DNA of 33,916 nucleotides, from positions 1-33,916 of the IMG/VR virus record IMGVR_UViG_3300002835_000623. One strand, given 5' to 3'. The DNA comes from a virus. Positions within the stretch are counted from its first letter, which is position 1, and every line of letters begins with the position of its first letter. Shown piece by piece: positions 12,999 through 19,467 of the stretch. The notes below the pieces were generated by a model, which was not told where the DNA came from, did no database searches, and saw nothing but the letters and a program-made list of their open reading frames with translations. A program made the translations under genes and the position numbers.

Positions 12999-13619
12999 AT
13001 GAAAAAAATAATACTACATCTATGTGCTGATATCGGCAGCGACAGTTGGTTTTATGCCAATCACGATGAATACGAAGTTATAAAGGTAGGTAAGGATATC
13101 GGTGTTGAAAATTACAACCCGCCAGAAACGGTGTATGGTGTGATTGCAAACCCTGTGTGTACCGAATTTAGTTTTGCTAAATGGGCAAATAACTTAGGTG
13201 ATGGTGACGTTGAAGAAGGTATGTTTTTAGTTAATCACTGCTTAAGAATTATAAAGCAGTGTAACCCAGCATTTTGGGTAATAGAAAACCCTGCAACGGG
13301 AAGGTTAAAAGAGTTTTTAGGTGCGCCAAAACTAGTTTATCAACCGTATGAATACGGCTCACCTTGGACTAAAAAGACTGCACTGTGGGGTGAATTTAAC
13401 GTACCGAAAAAGTTATATACTTGGGATACTGTGGAAAAGAATGACAAACTATACGTTAGACCAAACCGAGGTAAGCCTTCTTTAGCTTTTCTACATAAAT
13501 CAGCCTTATATGACATACCAGAGTTTTTAAAGTTTGCGGATTTAGTTCATGATGATATGAGTTTACGTTCATTATGCCCACAAAGTTTTGCGGAACAATT
13601 TTTCGATGCTAATAGGTAA
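12999..13619 (+). CDS. Dcm-like DNA methyltransferase homologue 2
   Basis: 206 residues. N-terminal IILHLCADIGSDSW (4-17) resembles the SAM-binding FxGxG loop of Dcm-type enzymes, IANPVCTEFSFA (49-60) corresponds to motif IV with the catalytic Cys at 54, and WVIENPATG (93-101) is the ENP version of motif VI. YEYGSPWTKKTALWG (117-131) is a conserved phage-specific segment of this group. It lacks a large recognition domain. It shares this layout with the gene at 9320 but little other sequence, so it is a distant paralogue or independently acquired. SAM-dependent modification of phage DNA or nucleotides is inferred; activity is untested. Confidence 0.65.
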   Translation: MKKIILHLCADIGSDSWFYANHDEYEVIKVGKDIGVENYNPPETVYGVIANPVCTEFSFAKWANNLGDGDVEEGMFLVNHCLRIIKQCNPAFWVIENPATGRLKEFLGAPKLVYQPYEYGSPWTKKTALWGEFNVPKKLYTWDTVEKNDKLYVRPNRGKPSLAFLHKSALYDIPEFLKFADLVHDDMSLRSLCPQSFAEQFFDANR

Positions 13620-13625
13620 AAGATT

Positions 13626-14264
13626 ATGGGTTTATTAAATGAAGACCAACTTAATGACATCATGTCAAATGTTCATGTCTGCGATGAGGACTGGTTTGAG
13701 GAATTATTGCGTATGTGGAATGATAGACAAACAACAAAACAAGTTGAAATAAACTTGGATGGCAATTTACAACCAACAAAAGAATATATGGACAAATTAC
13801 AAACAGCTCTATACCCACAAGAGCCTTCTGAGCTAATAGAAATTGAACGAGCAGGCACTATCATCAGAAAGTTACGCTTGGCTCGTGAGAAGCAATTACA
13901 GCGTGATTTAATGTGTATTGCTGATATCATTATGAATGACTGTGATTATTTAGAGTTTATTGAGATACTGCTTTACTCAGGACTTGATTGCAGAGAAGCA
14001 ATGGTCACTCGTGAACTGCGAGACTTGTGTTATCGGATTGGTGATTGTCATTTATTATTTAATGAAAATTACGATGTAGATGCGATTATTGATTTTATTG
14101 ATAATTGTACAGAATACGAAAAGTCTGTACATTTTGAGAAAGTTAATGGTATATTTTATCCGACCACAAAAGACGAGCCAAACAAATACTTTATGCCATC
14201 TTTGATTGAAGCTGCGGACTGGAATGGTCATGTGAACTATTCTAAAATTTATGGAGAGAAATAA
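13626..14264 (+). CDS. Unknown acidic helical protein (212 aa)
   Basis: Starts MGLLNEDQLNDIM 6 nt after the methyltransferase stop; the ribosome-binding site is poor (AAAAGAT). Acidic and helical, with a charged centre (LRLAREKQLQRDLMCIADIIMND) read in pieces and several Cys residues without metal-site spacing. The next gene begins 1 nt after its stop. No family recognised. It may be translated together with the methyltransferase. Confidence 0.6.
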   Translation: MGLLNEDQLNDIMSNVHVCDEDWFEELLRMWNDRQTTKQVEINLDGNLQPTKEYMDKLQTALYPQEPSELIEIERAGTIIRKLRLAREKQLQRDLMCIADIIMNDCDYLEFIEILLYSGLDCREAMVTRELRDLCYRIGDCHLLFNENYDVDAIIDFIDNCTEYEKSVHFEKVNGIFYPTTKDEPNKYFMPSLIEAADWNGHVNYSKIYGEK

Positions 14265-14265
14265 A

Positions 14266-14520
14266 ATGATTAATCCAGATATCAAATCACTAAAAAACAC
14301 AGTTATTACCATAAACAACGCAGGCGGTACAGCATTTCCAATTACTTATGAATATGAGAACTGTAGCGGTATGTCACATGGCATGACACTACGCGACTAT
14401 TTTGCAGCTAAAGCAATGCAAGGACTTTGCGTAAATGTTGAAGACCCTCATGAAGACAACATAGCTAGAACGTCTTATTCAATGGCAGACGCAATGTTAA
14501 AAGCAAGAGAGGAGGACTAA
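14266..14520 (+). CDS. Phage protein of unknown function, DRYFAAKA-like module (84 aa)
   Basis: Starts MINPDIKSLKN after GGAGAG. The middle GMTLRDYFAAKAMQG (around 45-59) matches a motif frequent in small phage proteins (GLTLRDYFAAKAMQ), followed by YSMADAMLKAREE, which in those proteins closes the sequence as 'YxxADAMLKARE'. The function of the family is unknown. Confidence 0.7.
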   Translation: MINPDIKSLKNTVITINNAGGTAFPITYEYENCSGMSHGMTLRDYFAAKAMQGLCVNVEDPHEDNIARTSYSMADAMLKAREED

Positions 14521-14525
14521 AAATA

Positions 14526-14726
14526 ATGACCACACTAATCTTCACAATCTATGTGAGTGTAGTCTCACAAATGAACACGGTATCAATACAGTTTGAATCA
14601 CCCACAGCGTGCGATAATGCAAAACTTGAACTAGAACACGCCTATAGCGACTACAAGCTCTCTAAGTACAAAACTGAGCTGGTTTCAGCATACTGCGTAT
14701 CAGGTAAGTATGGAAGCATCAACTAA
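14526..14726 (+). CDS. Small two-Cys protein with hydrophobic start, family member A (66 aa)
   Basis: Starts MTTLIFTIYVSVVSQMN. The N-terminus is hydrophobic, followed by FESPTACDNAKLEL and AYCVSGK. The spacing F-x4-C-...-(A)-x-C-V fits two other genes here (19270 and 28950) and recalls the DUF1482 type of small phage protein. The two Cys could form a disulfide if exported. Function unknown. Confidence 0.6.
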   Translation: MTTLIFTIYVSVVSQMNTVSIQFESPTACDNAKLELEHAYSDYKLSKYKTELVSAYCVSGKYGSIN

Positions 14727-14899
14727 TGTTTAAATTCTGTTTAATCTCATTCTCAATTGGTGTTCTCATTGGTTCTTTAACTGTGGGAACAATAGAATAC
14801 TACCATTATAAAGGCTATTATCGGGTCTACGATACTAATATTGGTGGTATCACAATGCGTAACAATGAATTGTTTCAGTTAATAAAATTTGAAGAGTAA
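14726..14899 (+). CDS. Small membrane-anchored protein (57 aa)
   Basis: Its ATG overlaps the previous stop (TAATG). MFKFCLISFSIGVLIGSLTVG forms one membrane segment (read as two parts), then a Tyr-rich polar tail (YYHYKGYYRVYD) outside or inside the membrane. A strong terminator follows. Confidence 0.55.
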   Translation: MFKFCLISFSIGVLIGSLTVGTIEYYHYKGYYRVYDTNIGGITMRNNELFQLIKFEE

Positions 14900-14907
14900 T
14901 CAATAAC

Positions 14908-14942
14908 ATAGCCGTTGATAGAAATATTTTCGGCTATTTTTT
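14908..14942 (+). terminator. Strong rho-independent terminator
   Basis: ATAGCCG (14908-14914) pairs perfectly with CGGCTAT (14931-14937), followed by at least six T residues. It ends the large operon begun at P1/P2. Confidence 0.85.
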
Positions 14943-14952
14943 AAAATAAAGT

Positions 14953-14982
14953 TTGACGTTCTTATCAAACAAAGAGTATTAT
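14953..14982 (+). promoter_or_regulatory. Promoter P5 (TTGACG, 18 nt, TATTAT)
   Basis: TTGACG (14953-14958) and TATTAT (14977-14982) start a new operon right after the terminator; the gene's ACGGAGG ribosome-binding site is about 10 nt downstream. Lacks the downstream GTCAA of P1-P3, but the spacer contains ATCAAA like P2. Confidence 0.7.
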
Positions 14983-15002
14983 GCTTGCCAACGGAGGTAA
15001 TT

Positions 15003-15257
15003 ATGTATTTACAAGAGTTTGCATGGATTGGCTCAAAGTATCAATGCCTACTGACTGTTGGTATTAGCTATGACCAAGATGTGTATGTTATTGAGGTTGA
15101 AGACTCACAGGGTGTGAGAGAAGATAATTTTGGTGATTTAGTTATTGGCTATGTGAAATCATGGTTATCTGATGTTGAACTTGATGACGATGAAGAAGTA
15201 CAGATACCAGATTATCAAGAAGAAAGTTATTTGCCTTACGAGGTTAAAAAAAGATGA
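15003..15257 (+). CDS. Acidic unknown protein (84 aa)
   Basis: Starts MYLQEFAWIGSK 7 nt after ACGGAGG; a TTG start 18 nt upstream was rejected because it lies at the promoter -10. Strongly acidic beta-rich sequence, ending in an ELDDDEEVQI acid patch and YLPYEVKKR. Overlaps the next ATG by 4 nt. Confidence 0.6.
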   Translation: MYLQEFAWIGSKYQCLLTVGISYDQDVYVIEVEDSQGVREDNFGDLVIGYVKSWLSDVELDDDEEVQIPDYQEESYLPYEVKKR

Positions 15258-15445
15258 AGAAAAGAACATTTGAAGAAACATTGAAGTTGCTTCAGGCTAA
15301 AAAAGAAACAGAAGTGTTGCGTGAAAAAGAAGAAAAGGTTAACGAGTTGTTTTCCGCTCAGTTTATTGGGCAAAATAATGCAAGATTTAGAAATATGTCT
15401 TGCGATGATAAAAATATTGATGTGATGTTTGGGGGAGTAAAATGA
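15254..15445 (+). CDS. Small coiled-coil protein (63 aa)
   Basis: Starts MKKRTFEETLKLLQ; residues 5-35 form a charged heptad helix (KKETEVLREKEEKVNEL), followed by a short tail with a possible turn (IGQNNARFRNMSC). It overlaps both neighbours by 4 nt. Oligomerisation or partner binding is inferred. Confidence 0.55.
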   Translation: MKKRTFEETLKLLQAKKETEVLREKEEKVNELFSAQFIGQNNARFRNMSCDDKNIDVMFGGVK

Positions 15446-15885
15446 GCTTATTAACAAACGAACAAATTGAAGAATTGGTTGGAATTACCAGTAACCAATC
15501 GACAAGCCAAGATTTATTTATTGAATTTTTTGATTGGAACGAAAAGCAAACAGGGACTCAAATTAATGTGAATTGGGATGATGCGCCTAAATTTGCAGGT
15601 AAAGCCGTTTTAAGATTGCATTGGGTTACTGGAAGTAAAGGTTCTGAATTGTGGACTGCTTCAGAGGACGCGATAACACTTGAAAGACCCAAACCAATCA
15701 TCACACCACACCCACACGCAGAAATGATTATGAAATATGCTGAAGTTGCAGCGCGTAGAATTGACCCTTGGGTTGAGTTTGAAATCACATTTGATGAAGA
15801 TGATGACTGTTGGAGTAAATGCCCTGATGAGCTTAGATTTCTTGTTAATGGTAGACGTTACCGCCACATTGGGGATAACAAATGA
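15442..15885 (+). CDS. Phage protein with PHAEMI...W..C...YR module (147 aa)
   Basis: The C-terminal half contains ITPHPHAEMIMKYAEVAA (93-110), PWVEFE (about 114-119), W..CPDELRF and RYRHIG. This follows a widespread but uncharacterised phage module (HPHAELI..WADGA..Q....W......YRI). The N-terminal 85 residues are different and unknown. The gene is well placed in the operon, after GGGGGAG. Function unknown. Confidence 0.65.
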   Translation: MSLLTNEQIEELVGITSNQSTSQDLFIEFFDWNEKQTGTQINVNWDDAPKFAGKAVLRLHWVTGSKGSELWTASEDAITLERPKPIITPHPHAEMIMKYAEVAARRIDPWVEFEITFDEDDDCWSKCPDELRFLVNGRRYRHIGDNK

Positions 15886-15977
15886 AAGAACTAAAACAAG
15901 CAATGATTTATATATTTGGCGCAATAATTCTTTTTTCACTCATTGTGTTTATTGTTAAACAGCAATCTAGTTTTTAA
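15882..15977 (+). CDS. Tiny single-pass membrane protein (31 aa)
   Basis: MKELKQAMIYIFGAIILFS... contains one hydrophobic segment at about 8-25 with a basic end. It starts in the ATGA overlap with the previous stop. Too short to name. Confidence 0.45.
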   Translation: MKELKQAMIYIFGAIILFSLIVFIVKQQSSF

Positions 15978-15987
15978 GGTTAAAAAC

Positions 15988-16167
15988 ATGACAAACCAAG
16001 AACATATTGATTGGGCAGAGATAGTAACTAAACTGGTGAATCAAAAAGAAGAAGCAATTGCAAAACTCGATATTTTATTATCTGATGCAAAGTATTATGA
16101 TTGTGATAGTGAGATTTGTGAAGGTATATATGATGTAATTGAAATTTTAAAAAGGTATATGAAATGA
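15988..16167 (+). CDS. Small helical unknown protein (59 aa)
   Basis: Starts MTNQEHIDWAEIVTK after AAGGTT. Two amphipathic helices. Upstream frame extension to 15943 overlaps the neighbour and lacks a ribosome-binding site, so it was dropped. Confidence 0.5.
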   Translation: MTNQEHIDWAEIVTKLVNQKEEAIAKLDILLSDAKYYDCDSEICEGIYDVIEILKRYMK

Positions 16168-16271
16168 CTCAACAACAAGTAAATAAAATAATGGATAGAA
16201 TTATGCTAGAGCTTGTGGCAATTTTATTCCCTATCGTAACTTTAATGTTTTTTGCAGGACTCTATGTATGA
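16164..16271 (+). CDS. Tiny single-pass membrane protein (35 aa)
   Basis: MTQQQVNKIMDRIMLE then a hydrophobic segment (LVAILFPIVTLMFFAGLYV). Short amphipathic N-terminus and one membrane helix. It overlaps the previous and next genes by 4 nt each. Confidence 0.45.
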   Translation: MTQQQVNKIMDRIMLELVAILFPIVTLMFFAGLYV

Positions 16272-16591
16272 ACGAAATTAAATATAGTACAAAACCAAAT
16301 GGCACAATGACAATGCAAGATGCATCAGATGAATTTGGAATTGAACAAATGACCCTTCGTGGACGATTAATTAAACACAAAGTACCTTCTGTGGGTATCT
16401 TAGAAACAAATAGAAATAGATTGTTTAGACGTGAAGACATTCTTCCGTTTGTTGTGTCAACTGAAGCCTATTTGGATAAATTTCCAAGAAAAAGAAAGCC
16501 AAGAAAGATTTTACAGGTTGAAGAACATCCATTCTTCACATCACTTTACTTAGACTTTATTGCGGGGAGACACAATGCAGTTAATATCTAA
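16268..16591 (+). CDS. Small HTH protein, excisionase/MerR-like 1 (107 aa)
   Basis: TMTMQDASDEFGIEQ followed by MTLRGRLIKHKVPSVG (about 14-43) and NRLFRREDIL (49-58) fit the small winged HTH_17 fold: a helix-turn-helix, a P-x-V/S turn and a wing ending in RRED. It may be a regulator, excisionase-type or replication accessory protein. Starts within the ATGA overlap. Overlaps the next gene's leader. Confidence 0.65.
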   Translation: MNEIKYSTKPNGTMTMQDASDEFGIEQMTLRGRLIKHKVPSVGILETNRNRLFRREDILPFVVSTEAYLDKFPRKRKPRKILQVEEHPFFTSLYLDFIAGRHNAVNI

Positions 16592-16745
16592 TCAATATCG
16601 TCATAGACCTGCGTTACTTAAATACGATGAGTATCGTGAACTTGTGGAAAAGGCAGCGTATTTTAAATGGCTTGAAGGGTCGGATAATGAAGAGCAGAAT
16701 TGGCTTGAAGCAGAACTTGAAATAATTGAGCTGTTAAAACATTGA
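16575..16745 (+). CDS. Small unknown protein (56 aa)
   Basis: Starts MQLISNQYRHRPAL after GGGGAGA, inside the end of the previous gene. Helical and acidic at the C-terminus, ending EAELEIIELLKH. Its stop overlaps the -35 box of promoter P6. Confidence 0.5.
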   Translation: MQLISNQYRHRPALLKYDEYRELVEKAAYFKWLEGSDNEEQNWLEAELEIIELLKH

Positions 16746-16770
16746 CGTTATCATAAAAACGAATTAAACT
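16742..16770 (+). promoter_or_regulatory. Promoter P6 of the shared type (TTGACG, 17 nt, TAAACT)
   Basis: The -35 box TTGACG (16742-16747) overlaps the stop codon of the preceding gene; -10 at 16765-16770. The spacer begins TTATCATAAAAAC, close to the motif AACGTAAAA. A weak -10. Confidence 0.5.
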
Positions 16771-16794
16771 AGCATTTTTATATGGAGAATGGAA

Positions 16795-17001
16795 ATGACC
16801 CAAGATGAATTTGAATCGCTGTTTATCAGCAAGAATGCAATATGTGCGCGACTAAATAAATCATGTAATTATTTAGACCATCACATTGAAAGCAAAGCGT
16901 TTCCACGCGCATTAGAGCTTAAAAGTGGAAAGAATAAGGTATTTAAACTGTATTATCGCGATGACATACGTCATCATGACTTAGTTAAGGGAGTTGTGTA
17001 A
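16795..17001 (+). CDS. Small HTH protein, excisionase-like 2 (68 aa)
   Basis: Starts MTQDEFESLF at the second ATG, chosen because GGAG is 7 nt away (only 1 nt from the first). The order helix-turn-helix (FISKNAICARLNKSCNYLD, 10-28), KAFP..L (35-40) and wing (NKVFKLYYRDDIRHHDL) fits the HTH_17 type. First gene after P6; the next ATG overlaps its stop (TAATG). Confidence 0.6.
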   Translation: MTQDEFESLFISKNAICARLNKSCNYLDHHIESKAFPRALELKSGKNKVFKLYYRDDIRHHDLVKGVV

Positions 17002-17279
17002 TGGCTAAACAGAAACAAGCAAAGCAACAATTTGTGGCATTTTCTGATTCAGATGGTGCAGTAGTCAGTTTTGATATCAAACAACTTGTTGTGGTTCAAT
17101 TTAAGCCACAGGATAACGTGCTGGTGCTACGATTGAAATCTGTAGGCAATATCGTCATTACCTGTGACATGGTGAGTCACGGTGAGCTGATTGCTGCATC
17201 AACAAAGGATTGCCTTACACACCATGTGTCATATGATACATTGACTTATATTTTAGAATTAGTTGGATTATCAAGTTGA
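17001..17279 (+). CDS. Unknown beta-rich protein (92 aa)
   Basis: Starts MAKQKQAKQQFVAF. The core has strands (VVSFDIKQLVVVQF, NVLVLRLKSVGNIVI) like a small barrel, possibly OB- or Sm-like; this is guesswork. The Gln/Lys start could be a nucleic-acid-binding tail. Its stop overlaps promoter P3. Confidence 0.55.
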   Translation: MAKQKQAKQQFVAFSDSDGAVVSFDIKQLVVVQFKPQDNVLVLRLKSVGNIVITCDMVSHGELIAASTKDCLTHHVSYDTLTYILELVGLSS

Positions 17280-17315
17280 CAACAACGTCAAATACAATTA
17301 ATATACAATCGTCAA
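17276..17315 (+). promoter_or_regulatory. Promoter P3, with operator-like inverted repeat TTGAC-N6-GTCAA
   Basis: TTGACA (17276-17281), 17-nt spacer, TAATAT (17299-17304). TTGAC at -35 and GTCAA (17287-17291) form a perfect inverted repeat; a second GTCAA lies at 17311-17315. The -35 overlaps the previous stop. It drives the recombination genes. Confidence 0.8.
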
Positions 17316-17342
17316 TTACGACAAAACAACTGGAGAGATAAA

Positions 17343-18185
17343 ATGAGTTTTTTAAGCAGAGCATTAACAACAGAATCAAAACAAGAAGGTCTTCGCCTTA
17401 TCGCGGCTGGTATTGAAGGTATTGGTAAAACAACACTTCTCGCATCAGCACCTAAACCTGTATTCATTGCTTTAGAAAAAGGCTATGTGGATGTGGATAG
17501 AGAAAAAGTAGCCATTATACCTATGCATGATGCGTCATATACCGATTTAATTGAATTATTTGGTGAGTTATCTGAACTAGTGATGGCTGGCACATTTGAG
17601 TATCAATCAATTGTTGTGGATTCATTATCCGCTCTTGAGCGTATTATCCACACGCACGTTATCGCTCTTGACCCTGTGTCAAGAACAAACCCAAAACTCA
17701 CTATGTTATCAGCGCATAATGGCTATGGTAATGCATATAATGTATCCAATACTATCTGGCAAGACACTTTAAAATGGCTTGATTTCTTTGCTGATAACGG
17801 AATCAACATTTGCTGTTCTTGCCATGTATTTACTAACCTAGAGCGCGATACGATTAGCGCAACAGAATTTCATTTTACTGATGCATTATTGCACTCACCC
17901 AAATCATCAAAATCATTTGGTTCTCGTGAACTTGTGACACAATGGTGTGACATCTTTGGTATGCTTTATACCTCTAAAACACCTGTGGGTATGGGTAGTG
18001 GTATGAATACCGCTGATATTGATAGAGAACAAGGTGTCACACTAGGTGTTGTACAGAATGCAAGATTCCGTTCAAAGAATCGTTTTGGTCTTGAGCGTGA
18101 TATTACAATCACAAAAAATGATGGTTGGAATTGTATTGCTCAAGCCATCTATGATGCTAAAGGCAGTGATTATTTTTCAAAATGA
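17343..18185 (+). CDS. Sak4-type RecA-fold ATPase (AAA_24), recombination
   Basis: 280 residues. Sak4-type proteins are RecA-core ATPases that, with an ssDNA-binding protein, promote annealing or strand exchange of phage DNA. Here LIAAGIEGIGKTTLLASA (19-36) contains Walker A GIEGIGKTT (23-31), IALEKGYVDVD (42-52) follows as usual for AAA_24, and YQSIVVDSLSALERI (88-102) contains the Walker B Asp at 93. CCSCH at about 158-162 and VTQW...FGMLY complete the usual core. Starts after CTGGAGAG and is the first gene after promoter P3. It is upstream of the DUF669 protein and exonuclease genes, the usual neighbours of Sak4 in phages. Confidence 0.85.
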   Translation: MSFLSRALTTESKQEGLRLIAAGIEGIGKTTLLASAPKPVFIALEKGYVDVDREKVAIIPMHDASYTDLIELFGELSELVMAGTFEYQSIVVDSLSALERIIHTHVIALDPVSRTNPKLTMLSAHNGYGNAYNVSNTIWQDTLKWLDFFADNGINICCSCHVFTNLERDTISATEFHFTDALLHSPKSSKSFGSRELVTQWCDIFGMLYTSKTPVGMGSGMNTADIDREQGVTLGVVQNARFRSKNRFGLERDITITKNDGWNCIAQAIYDAKGSDYFSK

Positions 18186-18424
18186 TTACAGTTCAAGATA
18201 TCATGTCACGACTTAATGTGACCGAGAAACAGGTTGAAATGGCTGTGTATAGCGGTGCTATACCAGCTCCTGATAACATTATCTGTAATGTTTGGGTAGA
18301 TGAAGAAAGAATCCAACCTTACCTAGATCATTGGGATTCACGACTCAAACGTAAACGTGAGAAAGAGTATTATGAAAATAATATTATTGTTGGCAATATG
18401 ACATTTCCGACTCACCAGCGTTGA
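18182..18424 (+). CDS. Small HTH protein, excisionase/MerR-like 3 (80 aa)
   Basis: MITVQDIMSRLNVTEKQVEMA followed by VYSGAIPAP (read in parts) and VWVDEERIQPYL show the HTH_17 layout: HTH at 2-22, G-x-I-P turn at 25-29, wing at 38-48. A basic stretch RLKRKREKEYYE (54-65) may add DNA contacts. It overlaps the Sak4 stop by 4 nt, so it may control or accompany recombination. Confidence 0.65.
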   Translation: MITVQDIMSRLNVTEKQVEMAVYSGAIPAPDNIICNVWVDEERIQPYLDHWDSRLKRKREKEYYENNIIVGNMTFPTHQR

Positions 18425-18449
18425 CAGAAACGTAAAAACTACCGATAAT
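18421..18449 (+). promoter_or_regulatory. Promoter P4 of the shared type (TTGACA, 17 nt, GATAAT)
   Basis: TTGACA (18421-18426) overlaps the previous stop codon; -10 at 18444-18449. The spacer holds AAACGTAAAAA, as in P1. Its leader carries the hairpin at 18466-18489. Confidence 0.75.
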
Positions 18450-18465
18450 ACATTATTACATGAGT

Positions 18466-18489
18466 TGCTGGTCTCGCCTAAAACCAGCA
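18466..18489 (+). promoter_or_regulatory. Leader hairpin before the DUF669 gene
   Basis: TGCTGGT (18466-18472) pairs with ACCAGCA (18483-18489) over a 10-nt loop, without a T run. It may stabilise the mRNA or bind a regulator. Confidence 0.45.
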
Positions 18490-18516
18490 CATAACTAACC
18501 ACACGGAGTTACAAAA

Positions 18517-19212
18517 ATGAATTTTTATCAAGAAATGGCTGGGCAATGGGATGCAGTTGAAGCGTCAGGTGAAGCGCAATTACGTTTTCCTAAAGGTGTT
18601 GTGACTGTTGCAATCACAGGGTCAGAAGTCAAGCCTTCAGCAGGTAAGTCAGAAGAAACACATTTGGTTCAACATTTAGAATTAACTGTGCTTGAAGGTG
18701 AATATAAAGGCGCAACAACAAAAGTGTATTATTCACTTCGTAATCCTAATCAACGGGCTGTAGATATCGGTAAATCACAATTAAAAGCATTATTCCTTGC
18801 GATTGGCATTTACCCTAAGTCTGGTGTGATTGAAGTCCACAATAGACCGTTTAAAGTTCGTGCTGACCATGCATTCAATTCATATGCTGACCGCACAACA
18901 GGTGAATTACGTCCAAGTGTAAATGTGAACATTAAAGGTTTTTATTCTGTGTTAACTGAAGTTCGTGGTGAAGATGAGCCATTGGTATCACAACAACAAA
19001 CATTGAATTCACCTGAAGGTGTTGCGTTTATTGCATCATTAACGGGAAATATTCCATCCCCTGTGAGTGCTATTCCAGCAGCAAGACCTACTGCACCAAA
19101 TGTAGCACCAAAAACAGCTCCAGCAAAGCCACCAAGACCACCTGTATCAAATACAAGTGAAGCTATTGATGCTCATGATGAAGACGCACCAGCATGGCTT
19201 AACGCAGCTTAA
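18517..19212 (+). CDS. DUF669 protein, probable ssDNA-binding protein
   Basis: 231 residues. DUF669 (PF05037) proteins occur beside Sak-type recombinases and are thought to bind ssDNA. The match is in the N-terminal 130 residues: MNFYQEMAGQWDAVEASG, then GVVTVAITGSEVKPSAGKSEE, LVQHLELTVLEGEYKGA and LRNPN...IGKSQLKALFLAIG, each a typical DUF669 segment. The C-terminal third is Pro/Ala-rich and disordered (about 180-215) and ends in an acidic stretch (DEDAPAWLNAA), reminiscent of SSB tails but without their terminal Phe. The ribosome-binding site is CGGAG. Placed between Sak4 and the exonuclease. Followed by a hairpin. Confidence 0.8.
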   Translation: MNFYQEMAGQWDAVEASGEAQLRFPKGVVTVAITGSEVKPSAGKSEETHLVQHLELTVLEGEYKGATTKVYYSLRNPNQRAVDIGKSQLKALFLAIGIYPKSGVIEVHNRPFKVRADHAFNSYADRTTGELRPSVNVNIKGFYSVLTEVRGEDEPLVSQQQTLNSPEGVAFIASLTGNIPSPVSAIPAARPTAPNVAPKTAPAKPPRPPVSNTSEAIDAHDEDAPAWLNAA

Positions 19213-19222
19213 ATAACCTAAT

Positions 19223-19249
19223 AGGGGTGGTTACTAACCGACCACCCTT
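19223..19249 (+). terminator. Hairpin after the DUF669 gene (weak terminator)
   Basis: GGGTGGT pairs with ACCACCC over a 9-nt loop, with an extra A-T and G-T pair. It is followed by TTAACCTTAT, a poor T tract. May attenuate or protect the mRNA end. Confidence 0.45.
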
Positions 19250-19269
19250 AACCTTATCTGGAGAGAGAG

Positions 19270-19467
19270 ATGAATACATTTATTTTAATTTTAATTTTAG
19301 GCAATGCAAACGGATTATCACAAGGTGGTTATGAGTTTACAAACAAAGTTACTTGTGAACAAGTAAAGAATCTAATCATTGATGATATCAAACAAAATTT
19401 CACAATGACTTCACGTCTTCGCGCGTATTGCGTACCAAAAACAATTGGCAAACAAGATGACTTATAA
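19270..19467 (+). CDS. Small two-Cys protein with hydrophobic start, family member B (65 aa)
   Basis: MNTFILILILGNANGLSQGG is a hydrophobic start, then YEFTNKVTCEQVKNL and RAYCVPKT. This matches the pattern in the genes at 14526 (FESPTACDNAK, AYCVSGK) and 28950 (FKTIAQCTQKA, RCVRSK). Starts after CTGGAGAG. May be an exported two-Cys protein. Function unknown. Confidence 0.6.
   Translation: MNTFILILILGNANGLSQGGYEFTNKVTCEQVKNLIIDDIKQNFTMTSRLRAYCVPKTIGKQDDL

Noticed and set aside
19445-19456. TTG start four codons upstream of the exonuclease ATG
   Set aside because: Neither start has a good ribosome-binding site, so the ATG at 19457 was preferred; the four extra residues cannot be excluded.
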